A stretch of DNA of 64,000 nucleotides from Pyxicephalus adspersus (Eukaryota > Chordata > Amphibia > Anura > Pyxicephalidae), in assembly GCF_032062135.1 (NCBI RefSeq), contig NC_092862.1, positions 69,942,089 to 70,006,088 of the forward strand. Direction: 5' to 3'. Below are positions 1 to 9,479 of the stretch, piece after piece. Each line of letters opens with the position of its first letter. The first letter of the stretch is position 1. Made by a program: the position numbers and the translations under genes. Below the pieces are notes generated by a model. It searched no databases. It was not told where the DNA came from and saw nothing but the letters and a program-made list of their open reading frames with translations.

Positions 1-60
1 CAGATGAGACCAAATAGGGAGCAGGAATTCCAGAACAAGATGCTATGCGATCCGGGCGGC

Positions 61-870
61 CCTCAATTGCAAAGTGAATGATAATCAGGTAAAGTCCTCC
101 ACAAAAACAAAAATGAGCTTCTCCACAGATGCAGGATGATTAGTTAGGAAGTATGATGATGTCAATCAAGCTTGGTATTCTTTCTCTAGGTAGGATGGCT
201 CTGGATGCTAAAGTTGCACAAAGTGTGTCACCATGAGGTCAACATGGCCGCCCTGTATAGTAAAGGTCAGGCCTCCAAGCTGTCTGCCAAAGATTTTAAA
301 TAGCAGGCACAAACCCTCAGTGCAGTTAAATGGTAATCAACAAATGCTGTGTGTCCAGGAAACAGGAATACTTCCCCTTCTTTTTCTTAGATGGATGTGG
401 ATGCAGTTATACTTTGCATAAGGAGCCATGCGGCCAAGATGGCCGAAATCACTTTCAAAAGCAGGCAAATGGACAGAATCTTCCACAAATAAAGTATGCA
501 GACTAAGTAGCAAGGTAGTACAGGGCAGGATATAATGTAGGATAATCCCAAATCCCTTCTCTCTGTTAGGATGTCTATGGATGCATCTTAACAAGTTGTA
601 CTTTGCACAAGGGGCCATGCGGCCAAGATGGCCGATTTCACTTTCAAAATCAGGCAAATGAACAGTGTCCTCCACAAATAAAGTGATCAAGCTTAGCAGC
701 AAAGTAGTACAGGGCAGGGGATAATGTAAAATAATCCCAAATCCCTTCTCTCAGCTAGGATGGTGATGGATGAGATTTATCAGCTGGATAGGGAGCCGCT
801 GGAAGAAAATGGCCACCGGATGTCGCTAAGCACAGGGCTACTCCTAGGGCCTCAAAAATAACAGGCTTTA
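61..870. repeat. degenerate tandem repeat, about 180-197 bp period, four units
   Basis: Four units can be aligned on the landmark GGATG...GGATG followed by a GGCC-rich stretch (starts near 193, 390, 569 and 759, spacings 197, 179 and 190). The two middle units are the most alike; they share GCGGCCAAGATGGCCG at about 430 and 612 and a CTCCACAAATAAAG segment. The minus strand of the middle units reads open for 121 codons and shows the same peptide block twice, but no start context, domain or splice signal supports a gene. Best read as an old minisatellite or part of a larger repeat. Confidence 0.75.
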
Positions 871-1230
871 AAGAAGCAAAATAGTCCTGCTTACCCCCAA
901 AAAGAGAAGGGAAGATGGGCTTCTGTGGCAGCAAGAGCTGATGTGATGTGATGGGCCGCCTGGCCAGTTCTCCCTCCTGTGGGTGTCAGCAGCCACCGGG
1001 ATCCTGCAAGTCCCCTGCAATGCGGGGAGCTGCGTCTCTGCCCTCACTGCCCGCCGCTCTCCACCCGCCCGCACGTCACTCGCCGCCGTCTCTCCGGGCA
1101 TACACAGTGCCCGGGGGATGTAGTGTGCGCAGCCCGCAGGAGAAAACAAGAAAAATCCGCGGGCAAGAACGGAGCCCAGCGGTGTTGCGGCCGGTCTGTT
1201 TGACTCCTCCCCCGGAAGTCGTCAGATTTC
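870..1230. promoter_or_regulatory. small CpG-rich block, possible orphan CpG island
   Basis: A GC-rich stretch of roughly 350 bp with many CpG dinucleotides lies in otherwise AT-rich DNA. It contains CCCGGAAGTCG near 1211, which resembles an ETS/GABP site of CpG-island promoters. Several overlapping frames of 60-112 codons are open on both strands, as expected for GC-rich DNA, and none resembles a known protein. It could be a gene promoter or first exon, or the GC-rich end of the repeat on its left. No gene can be followed from it. Confidence 0.35.
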
Positions 1231-1915
1231 AACTTTTAATTACTAGAAACTGTGCACAGACCACATTTGTACCAGCATGCAGTTAGCCCAACCATATCTA
1301 GTAATTTGTAAAGATAAATAATTGATATTGATAGGGTATATATCTATTACACTGTTTTGATATGCACTCTTTCTTTTAATATTAATTTATGTTGACAAAA
1401 GGTAAAGTGTACATTTTTTCATTTAAATGTTTTTGCTAGTTTTTTTTTTTTCTATTGTACTGTGAGGCAGTGCATAAATAAAGAAATGCAGTAATATCAA
1501 CAGCTTGGAGAGTTTTAATAATAACAAACCTCATGTTATCATCACATATATCTGTCACGATGATCACATAATTGGGAAGCACCCTTATATATTCCTGATC
1601 TTATATTGTATAAACTGGAGTTGTCAGAGACAGTGTGAAGTCTGACACCAATCACAAAGCACATGTGTGTATTGTATAAAATGTGAAAAGTATAATTTTG
1701 TTCTTTTGGCACAATACACCATCATTTCCTTTTAAAATGTGTAAATCAATTTTTACTAATGCTTCATACTTTTTCTAACTGATAAAATTTTTTAAAAATG
1801 TATACTTTTTTTAAATAAAAATTTAATAAATCTAGAGTGAAACCTAATAGACCCCTAAATGTATACTCATGTTCTTTTTTTCTATACCTTTAATGCAACA
1901 ATCAGAATTTATTGT
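1231..1915. other. AT-rich stretch, nothing recognised
   Basis: No gene, repeat boundary or RNA gene is visible. An AATAAA occurs near 1477 on the plus strand without any reading frame in front of it. Confidence 0.6.
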
Positions 1916-2412
1916 TTAAAGCAGAACTAAACCCAAAATAAAAAAACACATTCATTTTTAATTCTGCAGATTAGTCTATGCATCGGAAGGTTTCTTCCAT
2001 CGGGTCCCGTGTCGTCCTTGTATCCGTCTTTGGCCAAGTGCAGAGGAGGTGCCGGGCACTGACTTTTTCTTCCTCCGAGTTCTTCTTCCTGCATCACACG
2101 ATCTTGCACTGCACAGGCACAAGATTGGGTAATGTTGATTGGGAAAAAAGATTGTCGATCTCACTGCGCATACGTGAGATCTGCAATTTTTTTTCAATTG
2201 ATGAAAGAGCTCCTTTTGCGCATGCAAGAAATTAGGGGATGCGCAAAGGGAGCGGCCAAGAGCCTCCCAGGATGCGTGACATAGGTATGCCGGAAGGCTT
2301 TGCGCTCCCAAATTGCACAGAGATCAAAAAAGTAAGGGAAGGTGCTGCACCTTGCACTTAAAAATAAACAAAAAAATAAAAAGTAGAAATTCTGAGTTTT
2401 GGTACACTTTAA
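1916..2412 (-). mobile_element. TTAA-flanked MITE, family with AGCAGAACTAAACCC ends
   Basis: The element lies between TTAA at 1916-1919 and TTAA at 2409-2412. The left end reads AGCAGAACTAAACCC and the reverse complement of the right end reads AGTGTACCAAAACTCA, an imperfect terminal inverted repeat. Two further copies in opposite orientation are at 34.6 and 44.2 kb and share the internal GC-rich core. TTAA duplication is the hallmark of piggyBac-type insertion, so a nonautonomous piggyBac-like MITE is the likely class; no transposase is present. A 111-codon minus-strand frame inside it (1976-2311) is shared in part with the 44-kb copy through common descent. Confidence 0.75.
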
Positions 2413-3637
2413 ATACTGATATGGGCATATCTGCCCTTAAAAACAATCAACCAATAGTAATACCACCCACTGTGCACCTGAACAATGAATTTGAAAGATT
2501 ATCTGTATTCTATTCCTATAGTACTGAAAGCAAAACTGGGATGTCCAGGTTGATTTAGCCCCCCACCCAAACAACAAAACTAGTTTTAAGTAATCTTTAT
2601 GCCAAAAATGTGCATTTTTTTACAACATTCTTTATTTTAAAAAAGGAAAAGGGCAGGGTAAATTGCAAATCCTCACATATACCAAAAAGTTTGAGCTCAT
2701 ACCAGGGAACATAAGCCCAAAGGTAATGTAATGGTATACTTGATGTATGATTTTTCTCAATTTTTGTAAGAGGTTTCAAAATGTTGCAGATGTCTAAGAT
2801 TATTTTTAGATATTTGGCATATCTGCCTAACCTACCTATTTACTGAAGAAAATATTTAATTATATGCAATTTAACACAGTAACCTATATTTTTTTGTATC
2901 CTACACAAGTCCTCACATATTAGTTCCAAATGCAGCTTAAATTCTCGGCACAGCTACATGTTAAATACTACAAGAATTTTTCTTGTATATCAATAATGAT
3001 AATATGTGCCCTCTTTCAGAGGATATATCACAGAGGTCAGCAATTCAACTGAAATGGAAGAGATTTACTGTAGTTGTACGAGAAAACAGAAAACCTTTAA
3101 ACCTGGATAAACAGTTTTCTACTTCTTTTATTTATTTATTCATTTTTTCAACAAACGTTGTATCTCTATCTTATACTTAAAGTGCAATTCCAGCTTTGCT
3201 GAGAAGAACACTATCCTCTTTGCAGATTCATCTTTTTATTTTACCATGTTTATTTTACCATACCTTTATAAACTGATTCCTAAATAGGAGTGTCAGCCAT
3301 CATTATAACCACCTTAGGATCACAGCATTGTCTGCATTATTTTCAAAGTAGGCAAGACCTAGAGAATATCATACCAAAGATGAAAGCTCAGTTTGAAAGA
3401 TTGGCCTAAAATTGACCTGTATCTCAGAAAAGACTTCTGGACAAATCAGTTAGTCAACCACAAAAATAATTACATTTTTGAAGTTATGCCTTACCACAGA
3501 ACACCTCCAGTTTCCAATATTTGATAGAAGTACTATGTAAACTTTTTTAAAAAATAGATGAGCTTGCAAACATCATTTTTAAAACATTTCATTACAAAAT
3601 GTTTTCTACAGCAATGTTTTATATGTATGGACACATT
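2413..3637. other. AT-rich stretch, nothing recognised
   Basis: No reading frame above about 80 codons and no recognisable repeat end. Short open frames on both strands are consistent with chance. Confidence 0.55.
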
Positions 3638-3847
3638 GGGCCTGATTTTTATATCTCTCCAAGGCTGGAGAGGATACACTTTCATCAGTGAAGCTGGGTG
3701 ATCAAGCAAACCTGGAATGGATTTCTTCAAATTCATTTCCTATTTGATAGCAAATTTTTTGAATCCTGGACCAGATCCATTCCAGGTTTGCTGGATCACC
3801 CAGATTCACTGATGAAGGTATATCCTCTCCAGCCTTGGAGAGCTTAA

Positions 3848-4208
3848 ACCTCCCTAGCAAAAAGTTGCTGAAAGCAGTAACCCCGAGTCACACTTGGGGT
3901 AGGTAAACCTATGGGAAGTAATAGTAAACACAGCCTTATCTGATCTTTCGGCGTCCCGCGTTGTCCATCGCCGCAATCCCTGTCTTCTTCCTTCTTCCTC
4001 CAGCGTCTTCTGAGCACGATGAATCACCAGTGGAGTTCCCGGTGATGTTGGTGCGTGTGTACGTCAGTGCAGGGGTGGGGTGGGGCAGGAAATTCAAAAT
4101 CCATTTGTATTGCATTCAATACAAAAAAACTGTTTTGAATGCAATACATTGGATTTATATGTGTAAAATATGTGTATAATAAAATAGTATGATATTATTG
4201 ATATTTGT

Positions 4209-4279
<71 letters not shown>

Positions 4280-4453
4280 TTTTTATATATTTTTTTTTTT
4301 TTTTTTTTTTTTAATTCATTTAGTTTATTAGTTTTACATGATTTTGTGTTTCAAACTTTTTTATACTTATACTATTATGATTTACTGTAAAATAACACAA
4401 AATGTACCATTTTTAGACGTATAAAACTGGAAAGAAATGAACCGCTAGGGAGA
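3848..4453 (+). mobile_element. TTAA MITE with CCTCCCTAGCGGT ends, nested in the palindromic MITE
   Basis: Flanked by TTAA at 3844-3847 and 4454-4457. The ends are ACCTCCCTAGC and, in reverse complement, ATCTCCCTAGCGG. The body begins with a CCCCGAGTCACACTTGGGG hairpin, then a GC-rich part, then AT-rich DNA holding the microsatellite. Removing the element and one TTAA restores AGCTTTAATAAATCAGGG, exactly the sequence of the uninterrupted copy near 63910-63923. Family relatives are at 18990-20149 and about 20600-21032. Confidence 0.85.
4221..4312. repeat. (AT)n microsatellite followed by poly-T tracts
   Basis: About 21 AT dinucleotides (4221-4262) are followed by two long T runs. The open frame here encodes only IY and F repeats and is not a gene. 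Confidence 0.95.
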
Positions 4454-4468
4454 TTAATAAATCAGGGT

Positions 4469-5960
4469 CATTATATGTATGTATGAACATAACCTAAAAT
4501 ACTGGAGAACCTCATTTATTGATACTTAAGAGTTTATTTTTAAAGAAGTAGCTATTATACTGTATAATGGTCTGGACTTTTTTTGAATGAACTTTGGTGG
4601 CGATTAGTGCGTTGACATTTTGTGCTTTTGACAAGATTTTAGTGAAGCCTCCAGAATGCATGGGATCACAATGTCGGAGCTAACCTAATGATAAAATAAT
4701 TGGGAATTACTGATTACCTGATTTCTCAGTAACAGACAACTGATATATCTCAAGAGGAGAACATTGTTTTGTGCAACATTTCTACAGAGATGGTGGGTAG
4801 AAATCTGTTAATTTTCAACATATTATATTTGCCTTGTCCATGGCATCGGATAGTTCCAGTTAAGTAAAAACTAGCCATTTTATGTAAATAGGCACTGGCC
4901 ACTCTGCTGTTGGAAAATGCATTTATATGGCCCAGCACTTTCTCCCAAACTTTTGATCCACTTTCTTTTTTGAGAAAATGAAAATAGACCTGCTATCATC
5001 GAACGGACCTGATGAGGACTAGAACAAATATCCCTCTCTGTAATTTTAACAGCACCGGAGACCATATTGCTGTATGCATGTCTTTATCTTGGTAATTGTT
5101 CAATAGAAATGTCTGCATATTTTGCTTAGGAGCCATTCACACTCAATGCCATGTATATATTAGTTGTCCATAGCAATATTAGGACATGTAAACATATTTT
5201 AGCAGCCTAGATCTCATTTATCTCAAACCAATCTACTCATTCAATAGTATTGTAATTCTATTATTTGTTTTTCCCTGTCTGTGTTTATAGAAAGGCATTG
5301 TTACAATACATGAATATAACAGACCCCAAAAATAGTTGCACATTCCTTTTTCTTTTCTTTTCAATGTTTAATATACATTTAAAAAAAATGTGTAAAGCTG
5401 TGTGAATCTTTTAGAAAATTTACCTAAAATTTACCTAAAATATAACATTAATTATCATAATACATGTAGAAGTTATAAATATGTAAACATGCAATAACTT
5501 CAAAACTAAAATAATATAATCTTAAAAAAAGGACCTGGCAAACTAAACTGTAAGCAGCAAAAATTGTCCTAGTAATAATATTATACTGTATAGAACTGGA
5601 AGATAGAAAATAAATTAACTTAAAAACTGCCCACTGGTAATAGTGTCCGCTTCCAACAAATTGCATTAGTTTCATTGTTTCCTGATTCTTCTTTATTTGT
5701 CAGCTGAATCTTGTGCTTTATTTCCCTGATGATAACTCATATTTCTTTCTCTTCTTTTGTTTTGTTCTACTTTTATTATTTTTTTTATTATATCCGTATA
5801 CCAATACTTTACACATATTGAAGTAAGGTAAAAAAAAAATATGTGCAATTTTTGTTACAAAAATACTTTAAACATATACATATAAAATTTTTAATATTTA
5901 GGTATTTTAAAGCATTTTAGAAAGTTATTTTTCTACAGAAATAGAAATAGGGTTTGGGGT
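4469..5960. other. AT-rich stretch, nothing recognised
   Basis: Short frames of 60-75 codons occur on the minus strand without domain features. A duplicated TTTACCTAAAAT motif occurs near 5420. No repeat family is identified. Confidence 0.55.
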
Positions 5961-6389
5961 AGGTATTCATTTATTCTGTTGATGCAAGGTCAGGGTTCAG
6001 CACCAGTGCTCACCAGATGCCAGACCCCCAATCTAACTCCACACTCCTCACCAATAGCAAGCCCCTGCTCAGCCTCAGAAGGCTAATTGCACCATCCCAG
6101 CAAACAGTTGCCCCCAGGACTTCTGTTCGCAAGAGAGAGCATCTGGAGAAGGACTGAAAGAACAACCGGGTGAAGAAAGGGCATCATCATCAGGAGAAGA
6201 GGGTGGCAGCTTGCCCGTGAGGCAGCTGCTGAGCCACCAAGGTGGTAGCATGGCTGGGAGTCAGCAGGGTGGCAGCAGTGGGAGGTCAGGAGCCAAACGT
6301 GCCCAGGGTAGACCACCTGCTTGGCAGCAGCCTACCTGCTCCTAAAGTAGTGGTGCAGGGGTGTACGGAGGCAGCGGTGGTAGCAGTCA

Positions 6390-7392
6390 GTGCGGAGTGT
6401 TGGGGGGAAAATCCACTACTCGGCGGTGTGGCAGTTTTTTGTTAAGCTGCCGGAGGAGGTTAACATGGCCATGTGTAGAATATCTGGGCAGAAGGTGAAG
6501 CGTGGCCAGGGTGCAAACGTTGGCACCACGGCCCTGCGTGAACATATGCAGCGTCACCATAAAGTGGCCTGGGAGAACCGTGGCTCTGATGTGGTGGTCC
6601 AGCCTGCTGCAGCAACCGCTGCATCACCCAGTGGCAAGCACCGGGTTTCAGGCAGTCAAGGCTCCTTCACCTCGGCTGAAGGGAGCTGTATGTCATTTCA
6701 ATCTTCTGCTGGCCCAGATGCTCCGGCTTACACATCCAACGGTGCAGAAGCTGAATGTGCTCCTGTCCAAGTTGCTGGTGCTGCAGTCCCTCCCTTTCCA
6801 AGTGGTGGACTCTGCACCTTTCAGAGAACTGATGGCTTGTGCCAAGCCGAGGTGGAGAGTCCCAAGCCATCATTTTCTTGTGAAAAAGGCAGTATCAGCC
6901 CTGCACAAATTTGTAGAACAGAAGGTGGGCCAGTCCTTGAGCCTGTCAGTGTCTGCCAAAGTGCACGGCAGCGCCGACATGTGGAGCTCTAACTACATTC
7001 AGGGATAAAACATGTCCTTTACGGCCCACTGGGTGAATGTGGCTCCTGCACAGCCTTACCAGAAACTTGGCCAGGTGACACCACTTCCACCTTCATGTTC
7101 TCACGCCACTGGTCCTGTGACAACCTCTGCCTCTGTCTCCTCATCCTCCACCGTGTCCTCAGCCTCCACTGTGAGAACAATTCACAGTGCCCCTCCAGCA
7201 AATCACCTGTGCAGGACACGGCGGTGTCACGCTGTTCTACACCTGGTTTGCCTGGGTGAACGGAGTCACACAGGGGAGGAACTGCTCTGTGTGATTCATC
7301 AAGAAATCGAATCCTGGCTTTCTCCGCGACAACTAAATATCGGAACCTTGGTGACTGACAACAGGAAGAACATGGTGCCAGTGCTGCGTTAA
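6390..7392 (+). pseudogene. hAT transposase, N-terminal half: BED zinc finger and start of catalytic core
   Basis: The transposase is read across frameshifts. The BED-type zinc finger is at about 6420-6570 (VWQFFVKLPEEVNMAMC, then ALREHMQRHH). In the usual C-x2-C pattern the second cysteine is serine here (CRIS for CRIC), so zinc binding is probably lost. After a frameshift near 6650 the protein continues with PFRELMACAKPRWRVPS and KVHGSADMWSS, the segment that in ZBED-like hAT transposases leads into the first catalytic region. A stop at 7006 precedes FTAHWVN, and the reading continues to GEELLCVIHQEIESWL and TLVTDN. The middle of the catalytic core that should follow is absent; the next recognisable part is the C-terminus 65 bp downstream. 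Non-functional. Confidence 0.8.
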
Positions 7393-7456
7393 GGAAGGAG
7401 TTCATCCTCTCGCAGGTCTGACCGGGGAGGGCCCTCTGCACTCACATTCCACTGCC

Positions 7457-7900
7457 ATGGCTGCTGGGGAGGGGTGGGGTGGCAGGAGCAGTACCAGCTC
7501 CATCAGCAGCAGCCTGAGTCTAGATTCGCTGATGAGCAGCTTTCTTCACTCACATAGTGAAGAAACTACTCACCAGCAGCTAGACATAGAGCAGAACCTG
7601 AACCAGCAGGTGGTGGCATACTTGGAGTGCACCCTGCCAGCCATCATTGAAGATCCGCTGGACTACTGGGCAGTCAAACTGGATTTGTGGCCGCAACTGG
7701 ACGAGTTTGCCCTGGAAAAGCTGTCCTGCCCGACCAGTAGTGTGGCATCAGAGAGGGTGTTTAGTGCGGTGGGGGCCATAGTTACCCCAAGAAGAACTCG
7801 CCTGTCCACCCAAAATGTGGAGAGACTGACCTTTGTTAAGATGAATCAGGCGTGGATCTGCCAGGATTTCCACCCACCAATGCCTGATGCATCTGATTAG
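7457..7900 (+). pseudogene. hAT transposase C-terminal dimerisation domain
   Basis: A 147-codon open frame ends in a well-preserved hAT C-terminal dimerisation domain: DPLDYWAVK, LDEFALEKLSCPTSSVASER, VFSAVGAIVTPRRTRLS, NVERLTFVKMNQAW. Known hAT proteins use this segment to assemble the transposase and carry the conserved SxxSER block seen here. The frame itself is intact, but several hundred codons are missing between it and the N-terminal half, so it cannot make a working transposase. The ATG at 7457 lies inside the former gene and is unlikely to be a natural start. Confidence 0.85.
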
Positions 7901-8089
7901 ATGATCCATGCCGCCTCACCCAAACCTTGACAATAGAGACCGCTTTTTTCTGGTTACCTGCCTCAACTACTACTCTGATGCTGCCACCAGCCTAATGCCA
8001 CACATCAGATGTCAAGTGCTCCTTCATTCACCCACCTTCATCAGCTGGTACTGGTATTGCCACCCACCACCCCCCTCTGTCACCGAGTC

Positions 8090-8450
8090 ACTTTGTGGTC
8101 TCCTAATGCTGCTGCTGCCACCTCCACAGTATGTCACCTTGCCATTCTGTGGTCTCCTGATGCTGCTGCTGCCATCTCCACACTATTTCATTGTGCCACT
8201 CTGTGGCCTCCTCCTGATGCTGCTGCCACACTCTGTCATTGTGCCACTCTGTGGCCTCCTGATGCTGTCGCCAACTCCACACTCTGTCATTGTGCCTCTC
8301 TGTGGCTTCCTCATGCTGCTGCTACCTCCACACTCGGTCATTGTGCCACTCTGTGGTTTCCTCATGCTGCTTCCACCTCACCACTATGTCATTGTGCCAC
8401 TCTGTGGACTTCTCAAGCTGTTCTCCTACCCTCCCCACTCCATGACTGGT
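8090..8450 (+). repeat. minisatellite of seven roughly 51-bp units
   Basis: The core TCTGTGG(T/C)(C/T)TCCT.ATGCTGCTG recurs at 8094, 8148, 8202, 8250, 8301, 8352 and 8402, spacings 54, 54, 48, 51, 51 and 50. Most spacings are multiples of three, so two plus-strand frames and one minus-strand frame stay open through it; one plus frame repeats the peptide VPLCGLLML. It begins after the transposase stop and is most likely 3' non-coding sequence of the hAT element. Confidence 0.9.
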
Positions 8451-8540
8451 TTATTATTTTGCCTTTTTGGCCTGGATGACATCACTATTTATTTGATCGT
8501 TCTTCTGACTTGTCAGAAGGAAGGAAAAAAGAGATGCACA

Positions 8541-8772
8541 ACGGATCCTGTCTGTGTAGCAGCTGTAAGGCCTCTATGGTCCCATCAGAATTGGCTTATG
8601 ATTTGGTAGCCAAAAGCAGGAGTGGGTACAAAACACAGAAGACATGCACGTCCATTCACGTGTCATCTCTGTTTTGGATCCATTCCTGTTCTTTTTTGGC
8701 ATTAGCAATACTGATGGATTATTGAGCAAATGCTGACCGAGTGAAGGCAGATGCTCCACAGACAGGATCCGT
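8541..8772. repeat. inverted repeat in the hAT 3' region
   Basis: ACGGATCCTGTCTGTG at 8541-8556 returns as its exact reverse complement at 8757-8772. A small hairpin (CTTCTGAC, two bases, GTCAGAAG, 8502-8519) lies just upstream. Subterminal repeats of this kind occur in hAT transposons. Confidence 0.85.
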
Positions 8773-9000
8773 TTTTTGTGGGTTATTGTTCTGACGGATC
8801 AGAGGAAGGGCAAAATAATCAGTGAGTCAACACAAACTTACTACTGACACCCTCTCCACTCTGTCGGGGGGGCTCTACTTGTATAAGTGGTTAATAGAAC
8901 AGGTTCTGTAGACATCTATGTGGAATCAGCTGACGAAGGTGTAAAAGGAGTGCGCTTCTTCTTGACGTTAACATAGACCTGTAAGGCTGAGTTCATACTT

Positions 9001-9048
9001 AGTTATTTGGTCAGTTATTTGGTCAGTTATTTGGTCAGTTATTTGGTC
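9001..9048 (+). repeat. 12-bp tandem repeat, four exact copies
   Basis: AGTTATTTGGTC is repeated four times without change, followed by a partial unit. It lies about 290 bp inside the presumed right end of the hAT element. Confidence 0.95.
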
Positions 9049-9479
9049 AGTTTTGGCCCCGTGACTGCCCAAATAAGTGAATTGTGCAGTAATTCTAATA
9101 GCGACGCCTGTCATCTGCATGTCATACTGACTCAAAGTATTATTTCACTACCACAGCAGACTCCCTATGCGTGTTACTGCAAGGCACAGTGTTCTACACC
9201 AGTATCAAGGCTCTCTGCAGGCCGGAAATAAACAAAATAGACGTGATTCACTGCAAATAAATTTGAATCGAAGTGAATCTTTTCAAAAAGTTCGGCGAAC
9301 CGGCCGAATTTAATTTTTTAGAAATACGCTCATCTCTAATATTGTAGTATAATAAAGTTTGAAACAGAAAATCATGTCAAAGGGCATAGCTTGGCATGTG
9401 AGGAGTATGGCTGCTAGATCACACAGCTCTGCATGGTCACAGCTGCGCGGCTATCAGACCTACTCAGCACTAGAATAAT

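Larger units (their letters stand above)
3638..4468. mobile_element. palindromic MITE with GGGCCTGATTT ends, interrupted
   Basis: The left half (3638-3740) and right half (3760-3847 plus 4454-4468) are near-perfect inverted copies: the arm reads CTCCAAGGCTGGAGAGGATA, then ATCAGTGAAGCTGGGTGATC, then CAAACCTGGAATGGAT, and returns in reverse. The outer ends are GGGCCTGATTT and AAATCAGGG. ATT or CATT flanks both sides, consistent with a short (3-4 bp) target duplication of the PIF/Harbinger kind. A second element has landed in the right arm. Other copies lie at 27.2, 48.3, 58.2 and 63.7 kb. Confidence 0.85.
5961..9340 (+). mobile_element. hAT-superfamily DNA transposon, internally deleted, 5' end unresolved
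   Basis: The element contains BED-finger and hAT transposase remnants (6390-7392), a C-terminal dimerisation domain (7457-7900), a minisatellite (8090-8450), a subterminal hairpin (8541-8772) and a 12-bp tandem repeat (9001-9048). The right end appears to be the CGCTCATCTCTAA motif near 9327-9339. I do not see its inverted partner on the left, so the 5' end is truncated or has diverged and the 8-bp duplication expected for hAT elements cannot be shown. The first 150 bp resemble 33166-33270. Confidence 0.75.

Noticed and set aside
337..702. 121-codon minus-strand frame with an internal peptide repeat
   Set aside because: It follows the tandem DNA repeat unit by unit, has no domain, and the flanking units are frame-broken; the open frame is a by-product of the repeat.
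4205..4390. 61-codon frame with IYIYIY and FFFF
   Set aside because: It is the translation of an AT microsatellite and poly-T.
6667..7441. minus-strand frames of 68 and 140 codons
   Set aside because: They are antisense shadows of the hAT transposase, whose plus-strand text is recognisable.
8090..8450. possible CRISPR-like array
   Set aside because: Units are contiguous and directly adjacent without unique spacers, and the genome is eukaryotic.
8009..8479. 156-codon plus-strand frame overlapping the minisatellite
   Set aside because: It is the second open frame of the same repeat, with no start context and no similarity to a protein family.
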